DNA of 45,703 bases from an uncultured Calothrix sp. (GCA_937973965.1 CALJJQ010000153.1:1-45703), one strand, 5' to 3'; positions 26,374 through 33,958 are shown, numbered from the stretch's first letter. The notes: generated by a model not told the origin, from the sequence alone. Numbers and translations are program-made.

Positions 26374-26621
26374 TTAGGGCTTGCGGAAAAAGAGTAAAAC
26401 TTTGATCGCGTCAAAAGTGCAAGCAAATAGGGGTATGGAGTTCAAAAACCTTACATCTACAATTTTTTGCACTCTCAGACGCGCGTAGCACGGCTTCTCG
26501 TAGAGATGACAAAGTGGAATTGTTGAGTTAAAACTATTCCCTGTACAGACGACCCGACGGGTAGTCTCTACCGACTCCCTGTTCCCTACCCTTACTAAAA
26601 GACCTTTTTCGCAGACCCTAA
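26374..26621. repeat. MITE-like repeat, TTAGGGTCTGCGGAAAAAG family (248 bp)
   Basis: Left end TTAGGGCTTGCGGAAAAAG and right end CTTTTTCGCAGACCCTAA are near-perfect inverted repeats. It carries two smaller palindromic repeats inside: ACGCGCGTAGCACGG joined to CTTCTCGTAGAGA (about 26479-26507), and GTACAGACGACCCGACGGGT (26543-26562). It fills the gap between the glycosyltransferase and rnhA. Confidence 0.85.
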
Positions 26622-26628
26622 TTGAAAA

Positions 26629-27579
26629 TTAATTCGTTTCTTCTTCCTTGAGGGAATCACCCCGTTCTAATTCCCAGAGAATTTGATTGCCTTCGCGACG
26701 GACACGAGAGACAATCCAATTACGCCAACGCCATTGGTCTCCCCGACTCGTAACAGCACTAGGGTGGATATCCATTAAATCAGCTAATTCTGAACTACTA
26801 ATTAAATATCCTTTTTCCGCAATTTCATCCGCCATCCGTAGGGTTTCCACGAGGTGACGAAGTTGGGATACACGGGTTTCGCGGGAAACATAATCATTCT
26901 GATTGGTTGAAATAGTGGTCTCCATCATGTTTGTGTCTGCTGTAGACGCGCTCCGCGAGGTTTCTCGTAGAGATGGTGTGTCAGTAGCAATTGATATGTG
27001 TTCGGTGGTCTTGTTGTTAATTATGGTCGAGTTGGCAGCAAATTCCGATATATTTGCTACATTTGGCCAATCTGTAGTGACAACTGTGCTGTGGGAATTG
27101 GTATCACCAACCTGCCGCAGACTGGGTAACTTACCAGTGGCAAATCCGCGCGCGATCGCATCACAACGTTCGTTACCAATATTACCAGCATGACCGCGAA
27201 CATGTCGCCACCGAATTTGCTGGGATGAGTTTAAATGGTCGAGGATTTCCAGTAAATCTTGGTTTTGCACGGGTTTTCCGTCGGCTTTTTTCCACCCTCT
27301 CGCTTTCCAAGCGCGTAACCACTTAGTGACGCAGTTAATTAAATATTCGCTGTCGGTGTAGAGGGTGACTGGTTCTGATTGTCCGGACGCTTGTAAATAT
27401 TCTAAAGCCGCGATCGCCGCTTGCATTTCCATCCGGTTGTTGGTTGTTTGTTTGGCTGCATCCCCTAATTCATGGACGGAGCCATCATCATGGTATACAA
27501 CTACACCCCAACCCCCTGGTCCCGGATTCCCCGTACATGCTCCATCGGTATATATACTTTCTATCTTGCGTCCATCCAT
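26629..27579 (-). CDS. rnhA: Ribonuclease HI with cyanobacterial C-terminal extension
   Basis: Residues 1-150 are RNase HI with the four acidic catalytic residues Asp12 (YTDGACTGN), Glu51 (NNRMEMQA), Asp76 (YTDSEYL) and Asp140 (NERCDAIA), plus His130. It cuts RNA in RNA-DNA hybrids. A ~90-residue low-complexity linker rich in Ser, Thr and Asn follows, then a ~75-residue helical domain (LRHLVETLRMADEIAEKGYLISSSELADLM). This last domain looks like a helix-turn-helix-type module. The linker contains SLRETSRSAS (about residues 202-213), encoded by a small palindromic repeat whose sister lies ~450 bp downstream. Total length is 316, twice the usual 150-160. Confidence 0.92.
   Translation of the reverse strand: MDGRKIESIYTDGACTGNPGPGGWGVVVYHDDGSVHELGDAAKQTTNNRMEMQAAIAALEYLQASGQSEPVTLYTDSEYLINCVTKWLRAWKARGWKKADGKPVQNQDLLEILDHLNSSQQIRWRHVRGHAGNIGNERCDAIARGFATGKLPSLRQVGDTNSHSTVVTTDWPNVANISEFAANSTIINNKTTEHISIATDTPSLRETSRSASTADTNMMETTISTNQNDYVSRETRVSQLRHLVETLRMADEIAEKGYLISSSELADLMDIHPSAVTSRGDQWRWRNWIVSRVRREGNQILWELERGDSLKEEETN
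26943..26976 (-). repeat. Small palindromic repeat inserted in the rnhA linker
   Basis: AGACGCGCTCCGCGAGGTTT followed by CTCGTAGAGA matches intergenic members such as 26479-26507 and 4801-4830. It is read in frame as SLRETSRSAS and keeps the C-terminal domain in register, an example of a mobile small repeat tolerated inside a protein linker. Confidence 0.75.
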
Positions 27580-28472
27580 AAAATTCGCAATGTATTAGGT
27601 CATGGATATACTTCGCACGCTGATATATTTCCCTTTTGCTTTGTTGGCAGTTTACAGGTCATAGCGGATACATCACAATGCAACCTCTGCATTAACCGTC
27701 TAAACGAAAAGCTCAATTTATGAACGTGGAAAGTATAATTAAATCACTTACCAGTTTTCCACACTAACCCGGAATTCATCCTATCACCCAAAATATTCAC
27801 ATCTTGCAAAGATTTGAGGATTTTAGGTTTTTGATTATCCTTCGGGAATCCGCTTCATGTCTACGGATTTGAGATTGCTCTGGGGGTACGCGCAGTTGTG
27901 CCGCAGACTAATACCATTTCATCAAAATTTCGATACATTTTCTTTCCCTGCATCCCCTGCTCACTCCGTGACATAATTCGGCAATATGATGCAATTGAAT
28001 ATGTGTTTTTGCCTCACTCTCAATGGTCAGTGTTTTCTACAGGTTGATAGCTATTATTAGTTAGGTTATGATTTATGAAAATACAGTCATTTTCACAAAT
28101 ATCAACCCTGACTAAAATCCTCTAAAATTCCTCAACATGCAGGTCAAAGATATGATTTTTGCTCATCACCTGTTGATTCAAGTTCAAGGAGGATTTTTTG
28201 GACAGGTAAATGATTGTTTTTTTATCAATCAGGGAATTATAGTTGTTAGATATATCTCCAATATCACCTGATTAGAAGAAGCGGGATATCATTTCCCATG
28301 ATGGCTATAGAACTCATGTTTTGTTTTTGAACCAAAACCAACTATACCTCTGTTCCCTATCAAGGCAAGTCATTTCAAGATTCAAATCAGATTTCTCTGA
28401 ATATATCATGAAATCACATTATTCAACACACTAATCCATAATCATATTTATTCCAATCCAGGGAGCGTTCAA
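27580..28472. other. Intergenic between rnhA and the PatA-like gene
   Basis: No supported gene in 890 bp. It contains CTTCGCACGCTGATATATTT (27612-27631; relative of 11218), a palindromic block GGGTACGCGCAG (27893), a half element ATACCATTTCATC (27911) and a 44-codon frame from ATG 28137 without family features. The DNA before 28473 is AT-rich with GGGAGCG about 8 nt ahead of the start codon. Confidence 0.5.
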
Positions 28473-29684
28473 ATGCATTCTGCTCACGAGCAAATCCATT
28501 ATATTTTTGAAGAGTTGGATGAATGTGCCCAAAATAAATTTACGGGTGTCTTAGAATTTCATGCTGATAGTGGTCAACAGTGGAGGTTTTATTATCGCTT
28601 AGGTCGCATTACATGGGCTACAGGTGGAATGCATCCATACCGCAGATTACGCCGCCAATTAACTACCCACCCTTCCCAAATTCCCTTTGCTAAAATCCCC
28701 ATTAAAAACCTTCCTTCTCCTTTGAGTCATTGGGATTTTCAACTATTAGTTAACTGTTTTAAAAAAGGCTTAATTGAACCCAAACAGTTGGAATCAATCG
28801 CTGATAGTGTGATTCAAGAATTATTATTTGATGTGATTCAAATAGCTAATCGTAGTCAAGAAAAAATTAATTACATCAGGAACCCGCAAATCTCTTTAGA
28901 TTTACCAATTACATTTACCAGCATAAAGGCTTTTATTCGCCGTACAGATTCAGAATGGCAAGCTTGGTATTCAGCTGGTTTAGAATCATTTTGTCCTGAT
29001 TCCGCACCCATAATTCGTCAACCCAATGAACTTCAACGGGTCGTTAGTTCTGGAGTTTATCAAAATTTAGCTAAATTTATCAATGGGCAAAATAGTTTAC
29101 GAGACCTAAGTGTACAAATGAAACAGGAGGTAGTCAAAATTACTGCTTCCCTGCGATCGCATATCCTCAAAGGTTTAATCGAACTAACCCCCATTCCTGA
29201 CCTGTCACCAGCAGCAACAAGTTCAGGAACTACACCAGTTAATGTTGCACCACCAGTCCCCTCCAGCAGTCGATTAATTGCTTGTATTGACGATAGTCCC
29301 CAAATTTGCCACCTCATGGAACGGATTATCGTCAGCAACGGAATGCGATTCGTCAAAATTTCCGATCCAATCCAAGCCTTACCCACCCTAATCCAAAATA
29401 AACCTGATTTGATATTTTTGGATTTGATCATGCCAGTGATCAACGGCTATGAAATCTGCTCCCAAATACGACGCATATCCAGTTTTGCCAATATCCCAGT
29501 GATTATCCTCACTAGTAGCGATGGATTATTCGACCGAGTTAGAGCTAAAGCTGTCGGATCAACCGATTTTATGACTAAACCCATTATCGGTGATAAAGTC
29601 CTAGCCATGATTGATAAATATCTCCCCAATCAATCCATGAACACCCTAATCCAAACCACCGTCTCCGTCAAAGCCGCAGTTTAG
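28473..29684 (+). CDS. PatA-like response regulator (PATAN plus receiver)
   Basis: The 403-residue protein begins with a PATAN/DUF4388-like domain (about 1-110; FTGVLEFHADSGQQWRFYYRLGRITWATGG). A helical middle region follows (about 110-250), then a Pro/Ser/Thr linker and a C-terminal receiver (about 268-390). The receiver has CIDDSP, phosphoacceptor in FLDLIMPVINGYE, LTSSD and TKP. The layout is that of PatA, which controls heterocyst patterning, and of PixG/PilG-type regulators of motility. No CheW, CheA or methyl-accepting gene is adjacent, so its partners are elsewhere. It is convergent with the XRE gene, with 11 bp between them. Confidence 0.9.
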   Translation: MHSAHEQIHYIFEELDECAQNKFTGVLEFHADSGQQWRFYYRLGRITWATGGMHPYRRLRRQLTTHPSQIPFAKIPIKNLPSPLSHWDFQLLVNCFKKGLIEPKQLESIADSVIQELLFDVIQIANRSQEKINYIRNPQISLDLPITFTSIKAFIRRTDSEWQAWYSAGLESFCPDSAPIIRQPNELQRVVSSGVYQNLAKFINGQNSLRDLSVQMKQEVVKITASLRSHILKGLIELTPIPDLSPAATSSGTTPVNVAPPVPSSSRLIACIDDSPQICHLMERIIVSNGMRFVKISDPIQALPTLIQNKPDLIFLDLIMPVINGYEICSQIRRISSFANIPVIILTSSDGLFDRVRAKAVGSTDFMTKPIIGDKVLAMIDKYLPNQSMNTLIQTTVSVKAAV

Positions 29685-29695
29685 GAAACGTTACA

Positions 29696-30058
29696 CTACT
29701 CCCTACTCCCTTCGACTCCAATTTTATCCATCCCCCTATCTTGCTGGTTTGAACTGGGAACTTCTATCGATCGATCGTCGGTTCCGAGTAAACTTTGCAC
29801 TTCTTTCAAAGTCCGCGGTTTTTTGGGTACTTCTGGAACTAATTCCTCTTCGCCTACGTATTCAATTAAATCCTCGACTCTACAACCCAGAGCTTGACAA
29901 AACTTAATAATACGCTGGATGTGGTCAATTCCAGTTCTACCACTTTCCCAATTTTGAATTGTACTCTCAGTCACGCCAACCAAACGCGATAGCTCCAACT
30001 GGGTTAAACCCGCTTGTTCACGCAAAATGGCAATCCGTGGCTTTGCTTTCCTTTTCAC
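29696..30058 (-). CDS. XRE-family transcriptional regulator
   Basis: The 120-residue protein has an N-terminal Cro/CI-type helix-turn-helix (about 6-65: LREQAGLTQLELSRLVGVTE then STIQNWESGRTGIDHIQRII) and a short, Pro- and acid-rich tail of about 50 residues that may mediate multimerisation. It starts with GTG 30058. It is transcribed away from the secreted-repeat-protein cluster, whose first gene begins 408 bp further on. That divergent arrangement makes it a candidate local regulator of the cluster, but this is inference from position only. Confidence 0.88.
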   Translation of the reverse strand: MKRKAKPRIAILREQAGLTQLELSRLVGVTESTIQNWESGRTGIDHIQRIIKFCQALGCRVEDLIEYVGEEELVPEVPKKPRTLKEVQSLLGTDDRSIEVPSSNQQDRGMDKIGVEGSRE

Positions 30059-30465
30059 AGCAGCACTTCTATTTTTGATTATTTCTAGTTCTATGATATG
30101 TGGTCAATCGTAACACCAAAAAAAAATTACGCCCAATTTTTTTCCCAAAGGACTTGACACACCAAATAACTTTGGTTAAAACTTTTAAGTATAGAGACGC
30201 AAGTGGATTTACGGAAGTGAATCTACTGAAGCATCTCACAGAGGGCAGTTAAAGCGTAAGTTTTATATTTTTGCCTAATTTAGAGATAAATCCGGAATGG
30301 TAAAAACAGAAAATGTAGTTCCCATTGTTGGAAAACACCGAAAACAAACTCGAAAATAGGGTCGTTAGCCATCGCAAGATTATATGACTAATGGGTTATC
30401 GGGTGTTTGCTCTCTAGTTTGAATTAACTAACCTAACAACACACAACTGACGAGGTTTATCAAAG
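30059..30465. promoter_or_regulatory. Divergent intergenic region between XRE gene and secreted-repeat cluster
   Basis: This 407 bp region should hold promoters for both directions. An inverted repeat AGTGGATT ... AATCTACT (30202-30209 and 30220-30227; one mismatch, 10 bp spacer) is a possible operator. AT-rich DNA with TTGACACACC at 30153-30162 could include a -35 box. The last 30 bases before the first cluster gene have CAACACACAACT and GAGGT, shared in part with the leaders at 30960 and 32300. Confidence 0.45.
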
Positions 30466-30816
30466 ATGCTGAGAAAAACATTTTTTGGCTTAGTAGCTAC
30501 GGGAATGATGATTGCACCAACTGCGGCTTTTGCTCAAGACCAAGTTCAAGGTAGCGTCACCAACACCAATATTTCCACCGTTAATGTTGGCAACGGTAAT
30601 ATTACTGGTGTGACCTCTGACTCGAATACCACCCAAATCCAAAATAAATATGGTAATCCCTGGTGTGCTTCTGGAAACCAAATTCAAGGTTCTAGCACCA
30701 ACACCGGTGTCGCAACTGCTAACGTTGGCCATTTCAACGTTACTGGAGTCGCTACTGGTTCCCATACCAGTCAAGTTCAAAATGCGGGTTGCGGGTTCCC
30801 CTATTTCCCCTACTAA
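30466..30816 (+). CDS. Secreted Q/N/G-repeat protein 1 (two 46-residue-type repeats)
   Basis: The 116-residue precursor has a signal peptide cleaved after AAFA (residue 23). The mature part is two copies of a unit, DQVQGSVTNTNISTVNVGNG... and NQIQGSSTNTGVATANVGHF..., 46 residues apart. Each has Q-x-Q-G, N-x-G-x-x-N-x-x-G-V, a closing Q-x-Q and a Cys (PWC; NAGC). It ends in aromatic residues, FPYFPY. The alternating small/polar pattern suggests a beta-arch or beta-solenoid and is reminiscent of curlin repeats, but it does not match the curlin consensus exactly. GAGGT lies 9 nt before ATG. First gene of a seven-gene array. Confidence 0.8.
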   Translation: MLRKTFFGLVATGMMIAPTAAFAQDQVQGSVTNTNISTVNVGNGNITGVTSDSNTTQIQNKYGNPWCASGNQIQGSSTNTGVATANVGHFNVTGVATGSHTSQVQNAGCGFPYFPY

Positions 30817-30826
30817 GCGCGTGACT

Positions 30827-30859
30827 GCAAAAAATTCAGCAGACATGCATTTTTTTTGC
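30827..30859 (+). terminator. Possible terminator after repeat protein 1
   Basis: GCAAAAAA and TTTTTTGC form an A/T-rich stem around a 15-base loop 11 bp after the stop codon. The stem is weak, but the position and T-run fit a transcription stop between the first and second cluster genes. Confidence 0.35.
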
Positions 30860-30988
30860 GGCATTACACCCAATATCTTTGGTTAAATACATTATGGGGT
30901 GAAAAAAGTCAAAAAATAACCAACCTTTTACACCTCTGTTAACAGCAAATTTACTTAGTTCAATCACACACGAATGAGGTCTACAACA

Positions 30989-31324
30989 ATGTTTAAGAAG
31001 TCTTTTGCAATCGGTATTTTAGCAGCAATGGCAATGGCTCCCGCAGCATTAGCCGATCAAGTGCAAGGAAATCAATCCAGCACCCAAATCACAACAGGTA
31101 ACAACGGTGTTGGCAACGTGAATGGAGTGGTATCTAACACCAATTCTGGACAATACCAAGACAAATATAACAACCCCTTCTGTGCATCAGGGAATCAAGT
31201 GCAAGGGAACGTTGCAGGAACTGGAATTGCAGCAGGTAACGTTGGTTTCGGTAACGTTTCTGGTGTAAACGCCAACACAAGCAACGGACAAACCCAAGTA
31301 GCTAGTTGCGCATTTCCTTTTTAA
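30989..31324 (+). CDS. Secreted Q/N/G-repeat protein 2
   Basis: The 111-residue precursor starts at ATG 30989, eight nt after GAGGT; an in-frame ATG at 30974 overlaps that ribosome site and is unlikely. The signal peptide ends in PAALA. The mature protein has two repeats (DQVQGNQSSTQITTGNNGVG and NQVQGNVAGTGIAAGNVGFG), again 46 residues apart, with Cys in NPFC and ASC, ending AFPF. Its 3' half is almost identical in DNA to the next gene. Confidence 0.82.
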   Translation: MFKKSFAIGILAAMAMAPAALADQVQGNQSSTQITTGNNGVGNVNGVVSNTNSGQYQDKYNNPFCASGNQVQGNVAGTGIAAGNVGFGNVSGVNANTSNGQTQVASCAFPF

Positions 31325-31420
31325 GAGGGAATAGGGAATCGGGATTTTTCCGATTTCCCGAAGATTGAAATTAATCCAAAATCGCAAATCCATAATCCAA
31401 AATCAATTGAGGTATAGAAA

Positions 31421-31756
31421 ATGTTGAAGAAATCTTTTGCGTTCAGTGTTTTAGCGGTAATGGCAATGGCTCCCGCAGCTTTTGCTGACCAGATTCAAGG
31501 TAATGTTTCCAACACCCAAATTTCCACAGTTAACAGTGGTGTTGGTAATGTGAATGGTGTTGTATCTAACACAACATCTGACCAGTACCAATCCCAGTAT
31601 AAGAGTCCCTTCTGTGCATCCAGCAATCAAATTCAAGGGAACGTTGCAGGAACTGGAATTGCAGCAGGTAACGTTGGTTTCGGTAACGTTTCTGGTGTAA
31701 ATGCCAATACAAGCAGCGGACAAACCCAAGTAGCTAGTTGTGCATTTCCTTTTTAA
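31421..31756 (+). CDS. Secreted Q/N/G-repeat protein 3
   Basis: This 111-residue protein has the signal peptide MLKKSFAFSVLAVMAMAPAAFA and repeats DQIQGNVSNTQISTVNSGVG and NQIQGNVAGTGIAAGNVGFG, with Cys in SPFC and ASC and terminal AFPF. The second repeat is identical over its first 30 or more residues to that of protein 2, and the downstream spacer is also shared. This shows a recent duplication or gene conversion. The leader ATTGAGGTATAGAAA supplies the ribosome site. Confidence 0.82.
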   Translation: MLKKSFAFSVLAVMAMAPAAFADQIQGNVSNTQISTVNSGVGNVNGVVSNTTSDQYQSQYKSPFCASSNQIQGNVAGTGIAAGNVGFGNVSGVNANTSSGQTQVASCAFPF

Positions 31757-31859
31757 GAGGGAATAGGGAATCGGGAGTAGAGATTTTTCCGATTTCCCAA
31801 ACACTCAAATTAATCCAAAATCGCAAATTCAAAATCCAAAATCAATTGAGGTATAGACA

Positions 31860-32204
31860 ATGTTGAAGAAATCTTTTGCTCTCGGTATTTTAGCAGCAAT
31901 GGCAATGACTCCCGCAGCATTAGCGGACCAAGTTCAAGGTAATGTTTCCAATACTAATATTTCTGCTGGTAACGCGGGTGTTGGAAACGTAAATGGTGTT
32001 ATCTCGAATACTAACAGTAATCAAGGTCAATACCAATATGGTAGTCCCTGGTGTGCGACAGGAAACCAAATTCAAGGTAACGTTGCGGGAACTGGAATTG
32101 CCACTGGAAATGTGGGTATCGGGAATGCGAATGGGGTTGCGGCAAATACTAGTAATGGCCAATATCAAAGTGCTGGTTGCTCACCCTACTACTACGGTTA
32201 CTAA
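31860..32204 (+). CDS. Secreted Q/N/G-repeat protein 4
   Basis: The 114-residue precursor has a signal peptide ending PAALA. Repeats DQVQGNVSNTNISAGNAGVG and NQIQGNVAGTGIATGNVGIG lie 46 residues apart, with Cys in SPWC and AGC, and the protein ends YYYGY. The leader is nearly the same as that of protein 3 (CAATTGAGGTATAGA), so proteins 2-4 form a tandem set of about 435 bp units. Expression as one transcript with its neighbours is likely. Confidence 0.82.
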   Translation: MLKKSFALGILAAMAMTPAALADQVQGNVSNTNISAGNAGVGNVNGVISNTNSNQGQYQYGSPWCATGNQIQGNVAGTGIATGNVGIGNANGVAANTSNGQYQSAGCSPYYYGY

Positions 32205-32258
32205 GCAACTACTAGGCATATATTGAACAATCGACACTAGTCAAATTTACCAACAAAA

Positions 32259-32298
32259 AACAGGTTAAACCAGTTGAGAAATCAACCCTTAACCTGTT
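32259..32298 (+). promoter_or_regulatory. Strong stem-loop with GAAA loop in the leader of repeat protein 5
   Basis: AACAGGTTAA pairs perfectly with TTAACCTGTT, and inside it GTTGA-GAAA-TCAAC forms a second 5 bp helix closed by a GNRA-type tetraloop. It ends 28 nt before ATG 32327 and is not followed by Ts on the plus strand, so it is not an ordinary terminator of gene 4; on the minus strand a TTTTTT follows. It could be a leader element affecting mRNA stability or translation. Confidence 0.6.
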
Positions 32299-32326
32299 CA
32301 ACACACAACTTTATTGGTCTACAAAA

Positions 32327-32677
32327 ATGAAAAAGAATTACACCTTTTGCTTTTTAGCAGCCTCCCTAATTATAACTCCTGGAGTTGCTTTTGCTGGACA
32401 AAGTTCTTCGCAAAACATGAATCAAACCAGCGTCATCCAGGGTTCTGGAAACTCGGTAAATATCAATGGTACCCAAACCACCAATCAATACCAAAGCAAA
32501 AAAGGGAACTATCCCTTCTGTCACTATGGTTATTCCGGTTCCCAATCCCAAAGTTCTGAGCAAAACCTGAACCAGGGAGCATTTGTCGCTGGTCATGGTA
32601 ACAGTGTGAATATCAGTGGTTCCCAAACAACTACCCAAGCACAAATAGATGCACTACGCGCTCAATATTGTTACTAA
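32327..32677 (+). CDS. Secreted Q/N/G-repeat protein 5 (diverged)
   Basis: The 116-residue precursor has a signal peptide ending GVAFA. It keeps the two-repeat plan in a diverged form: SSQNMNQTSVIQGSGNSVNI...QTTNQYQ and SEQNLNQGAFVAGHGNSVNI...QTTTQAQ, with Cys in YPFC and at the end (YCY). The G-x-G-N-S-V-N-I core with flanking Gln ladders is closest of all members to curlin-type repeats. It is probably secreted or surface-exposed. The leader carries the stem-loop 32259-32298. Confidence 0.8.
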   Translation: MKKNYTFCFLAASLIITPGVAFAGQSSSQNMNQTSVIQGSGNSVNINGTQTTNQYQSKKGNYPFCHYGYSGSQSQSSEQNLNQGAFVAGHGNSVNISGSQTTTQAQIDALRAQYCY

Positions 32678-32886
32678 AACAGGGAGAACGGGGTGTTATA
32701 CCAACTTAGATTTTAGACTGTGAAATATTGGCTTTTCTGTGACAATCATTTTTTAAATTGGTTTTTAGGAGTAAAAAGTAAGTTCATTCCTACTCACTAC
32801 TCACTCTATTTCCAAGTAGACACGGTTTACGGGTTTTGATGGGTGCTTTTGCCAATCAACCATTTTATTGAGAGAGGGATACAGCT

Positions 32887-33174
32887 ATGCCTGCTAAACA
32901 ATCTTTTATTTTATTTGCGATCGCATCAATGATAGCAGTACCCACCGGTATTGCATCGGCGAATCAACTGAATATTCAAACTCCTAATGTACAAATGTCC
33001 CTTGGTCGCGAAGGCGGTGTCAATATTCGCACCACCCAACCCCGACGTTTCCATTATCGAGAACGTATCCGTGTTTACACCCCCCATCGCTGTCGCAGTA
33101 ACAGCTACAGTCGCACCACTCGTATTGGTAGAAATACGGTTTCCACATCGTCCGTGACACGAATTTGTAATTAA
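32887..33174 (+). CDS. Small secreted basic protein in the cluster
   Basis: This 95-residue precursor has a signal peptide ending GIASA. The mature ~70 residues are Arg/Ser/Thr-rich with two Cys (HRCRSN and RICN at the C-terminus) and a middle patch RRFHYRERIRVYTPHR. It lacks the Q-x-Q-G repeat, although QTPNVQMSLGREGGVNIRTTQ is faintly similar. GAGAGAGGG lies 8 nt before ATG. The positive charge contrasts with its neutral neighbours. Family unknown. Confidence 0.7.
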   Translation: MPAKQSFILFAIASMIAVPTGIASANQLNIQTPNVQMSLGREGGVNIRTTQPRRFHYRERIRVYTPHRCRSNSYSRTTRIGRNTVSTSSVTRICN

Positions 33175-33351
33175 GAAAATGCAGAAGACGGGAGACAGGA
33201 AGATATTTTGAATTACTGTTCCTCCTTAACTAGGAATTATGTAGCTTGCTTCCTGCGTAGCGGGTATTGCGAATCATCAATTACACACCTATCTCCACTT
33301 CTTTCTGCTTCTACCTGAATTTTGCACTTCACCACTAGGAGAATATAAATA

Positions 33352-33714
33352 ATGAATTTTTCACGGTTACTAATTGGTTTATTCTCAGTTTCAGCAGTAT
33401 CAAGTTTTATTCCTAGTTTGACACCCGCAGCAAAAGCTGTATGTATGACCCTTGATGTCAGTAATCAAATCGCCGTTCACAGTCGCGATAGCAAAGCCAA
33501 CCAAGTCAACAATAGCAATCAATACATTGATCCCGATTGCTACAATAATACATCAGTACACACAGGTACTCAAACCTACGTGGGTTCAGGGAATGCAGAT
33601 CAAGTACGTAATAGCACACAAGTATTAGGTTCTGGACAAAACCCAACGGGTGTTAAAGGTCCCAATATTAAAATCCAGGTTCCTGTTCAAGTTGATGTTC
33701 CTGCACTTCCTTAG
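33352..33714 (+). CDS. Secreted Asn/Gln-rich protein, last of the cluster
   Basis: The 120-residue precursor has a signal peptide ending near PAAKA. The mature part contains NQVNNSNQYIDPDC, TQTYVGSGNADQVRNSTQ and a C-terminal stretch of alternating Val/Pro (KIQVPVQVDVPALP). The G-S-G-N flanked by Gln recalls the repeat of proteins 1-5. Two Cys are present (VCMT and PDCY). AGGAG lies 10 nt before ATG. A strong terminator follows at 33959-33983. Confidence 0.72.
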   Translation: MNFSRLLIGLFSVSAVSSFIPSLTPAAKAVCMTLDVSNQIAVHSRDSKANQVNNSNQYIDPDCYNNTSVHTGTQTYVGSGNADQVRNSTQVLGSGQNPTGVKGPNIKIQVPVQVDVPALP

Positions 33715-33958
33715 AGAGAGATTGTTGATAAAGTGATTTTTAATACTTAAATCCTCCTTTCTGGAAATTGGGAGTAGCCATCATCAACTGCGTACACCAG
33801 AACCTATGAAAGTGATTTTCCCCCACTCCCCACTCACTACTCCCTACTCCCTTTCAAGCTAGTCTAGAACAACAAGTATACAGATTCCCAACATCCTCTG
33901 GGATGGGGGTATGGTTTTTATTTATACGGCTGGAAAGTACATCTTGCAACACATTACT

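Noticed and set aside
28137-28271. 44-codon frame before the PatA-like gene
   Set aside because: No family features or context; it is as likely as chance in AT-rich DNA.
30490-32168. Minus-strand frames lying opposite the secreted-repeat genes
   Set aside because: They are mirror images of the repeated codons of the plus-strand genes; the plus-strand frames have signal peptides and ribosome sites.
30466-32677. Direct assignment of the repeat proteins as CsgA/CsgB curlins
   Set aside because: The unit is about 46 residues with Cys and a Q-x-Q-G start, unlike the ~22-residue S-x5-Q-x-G-x2-N-x-A-x3-Q curlin unit, and no csg export genes are in the window.
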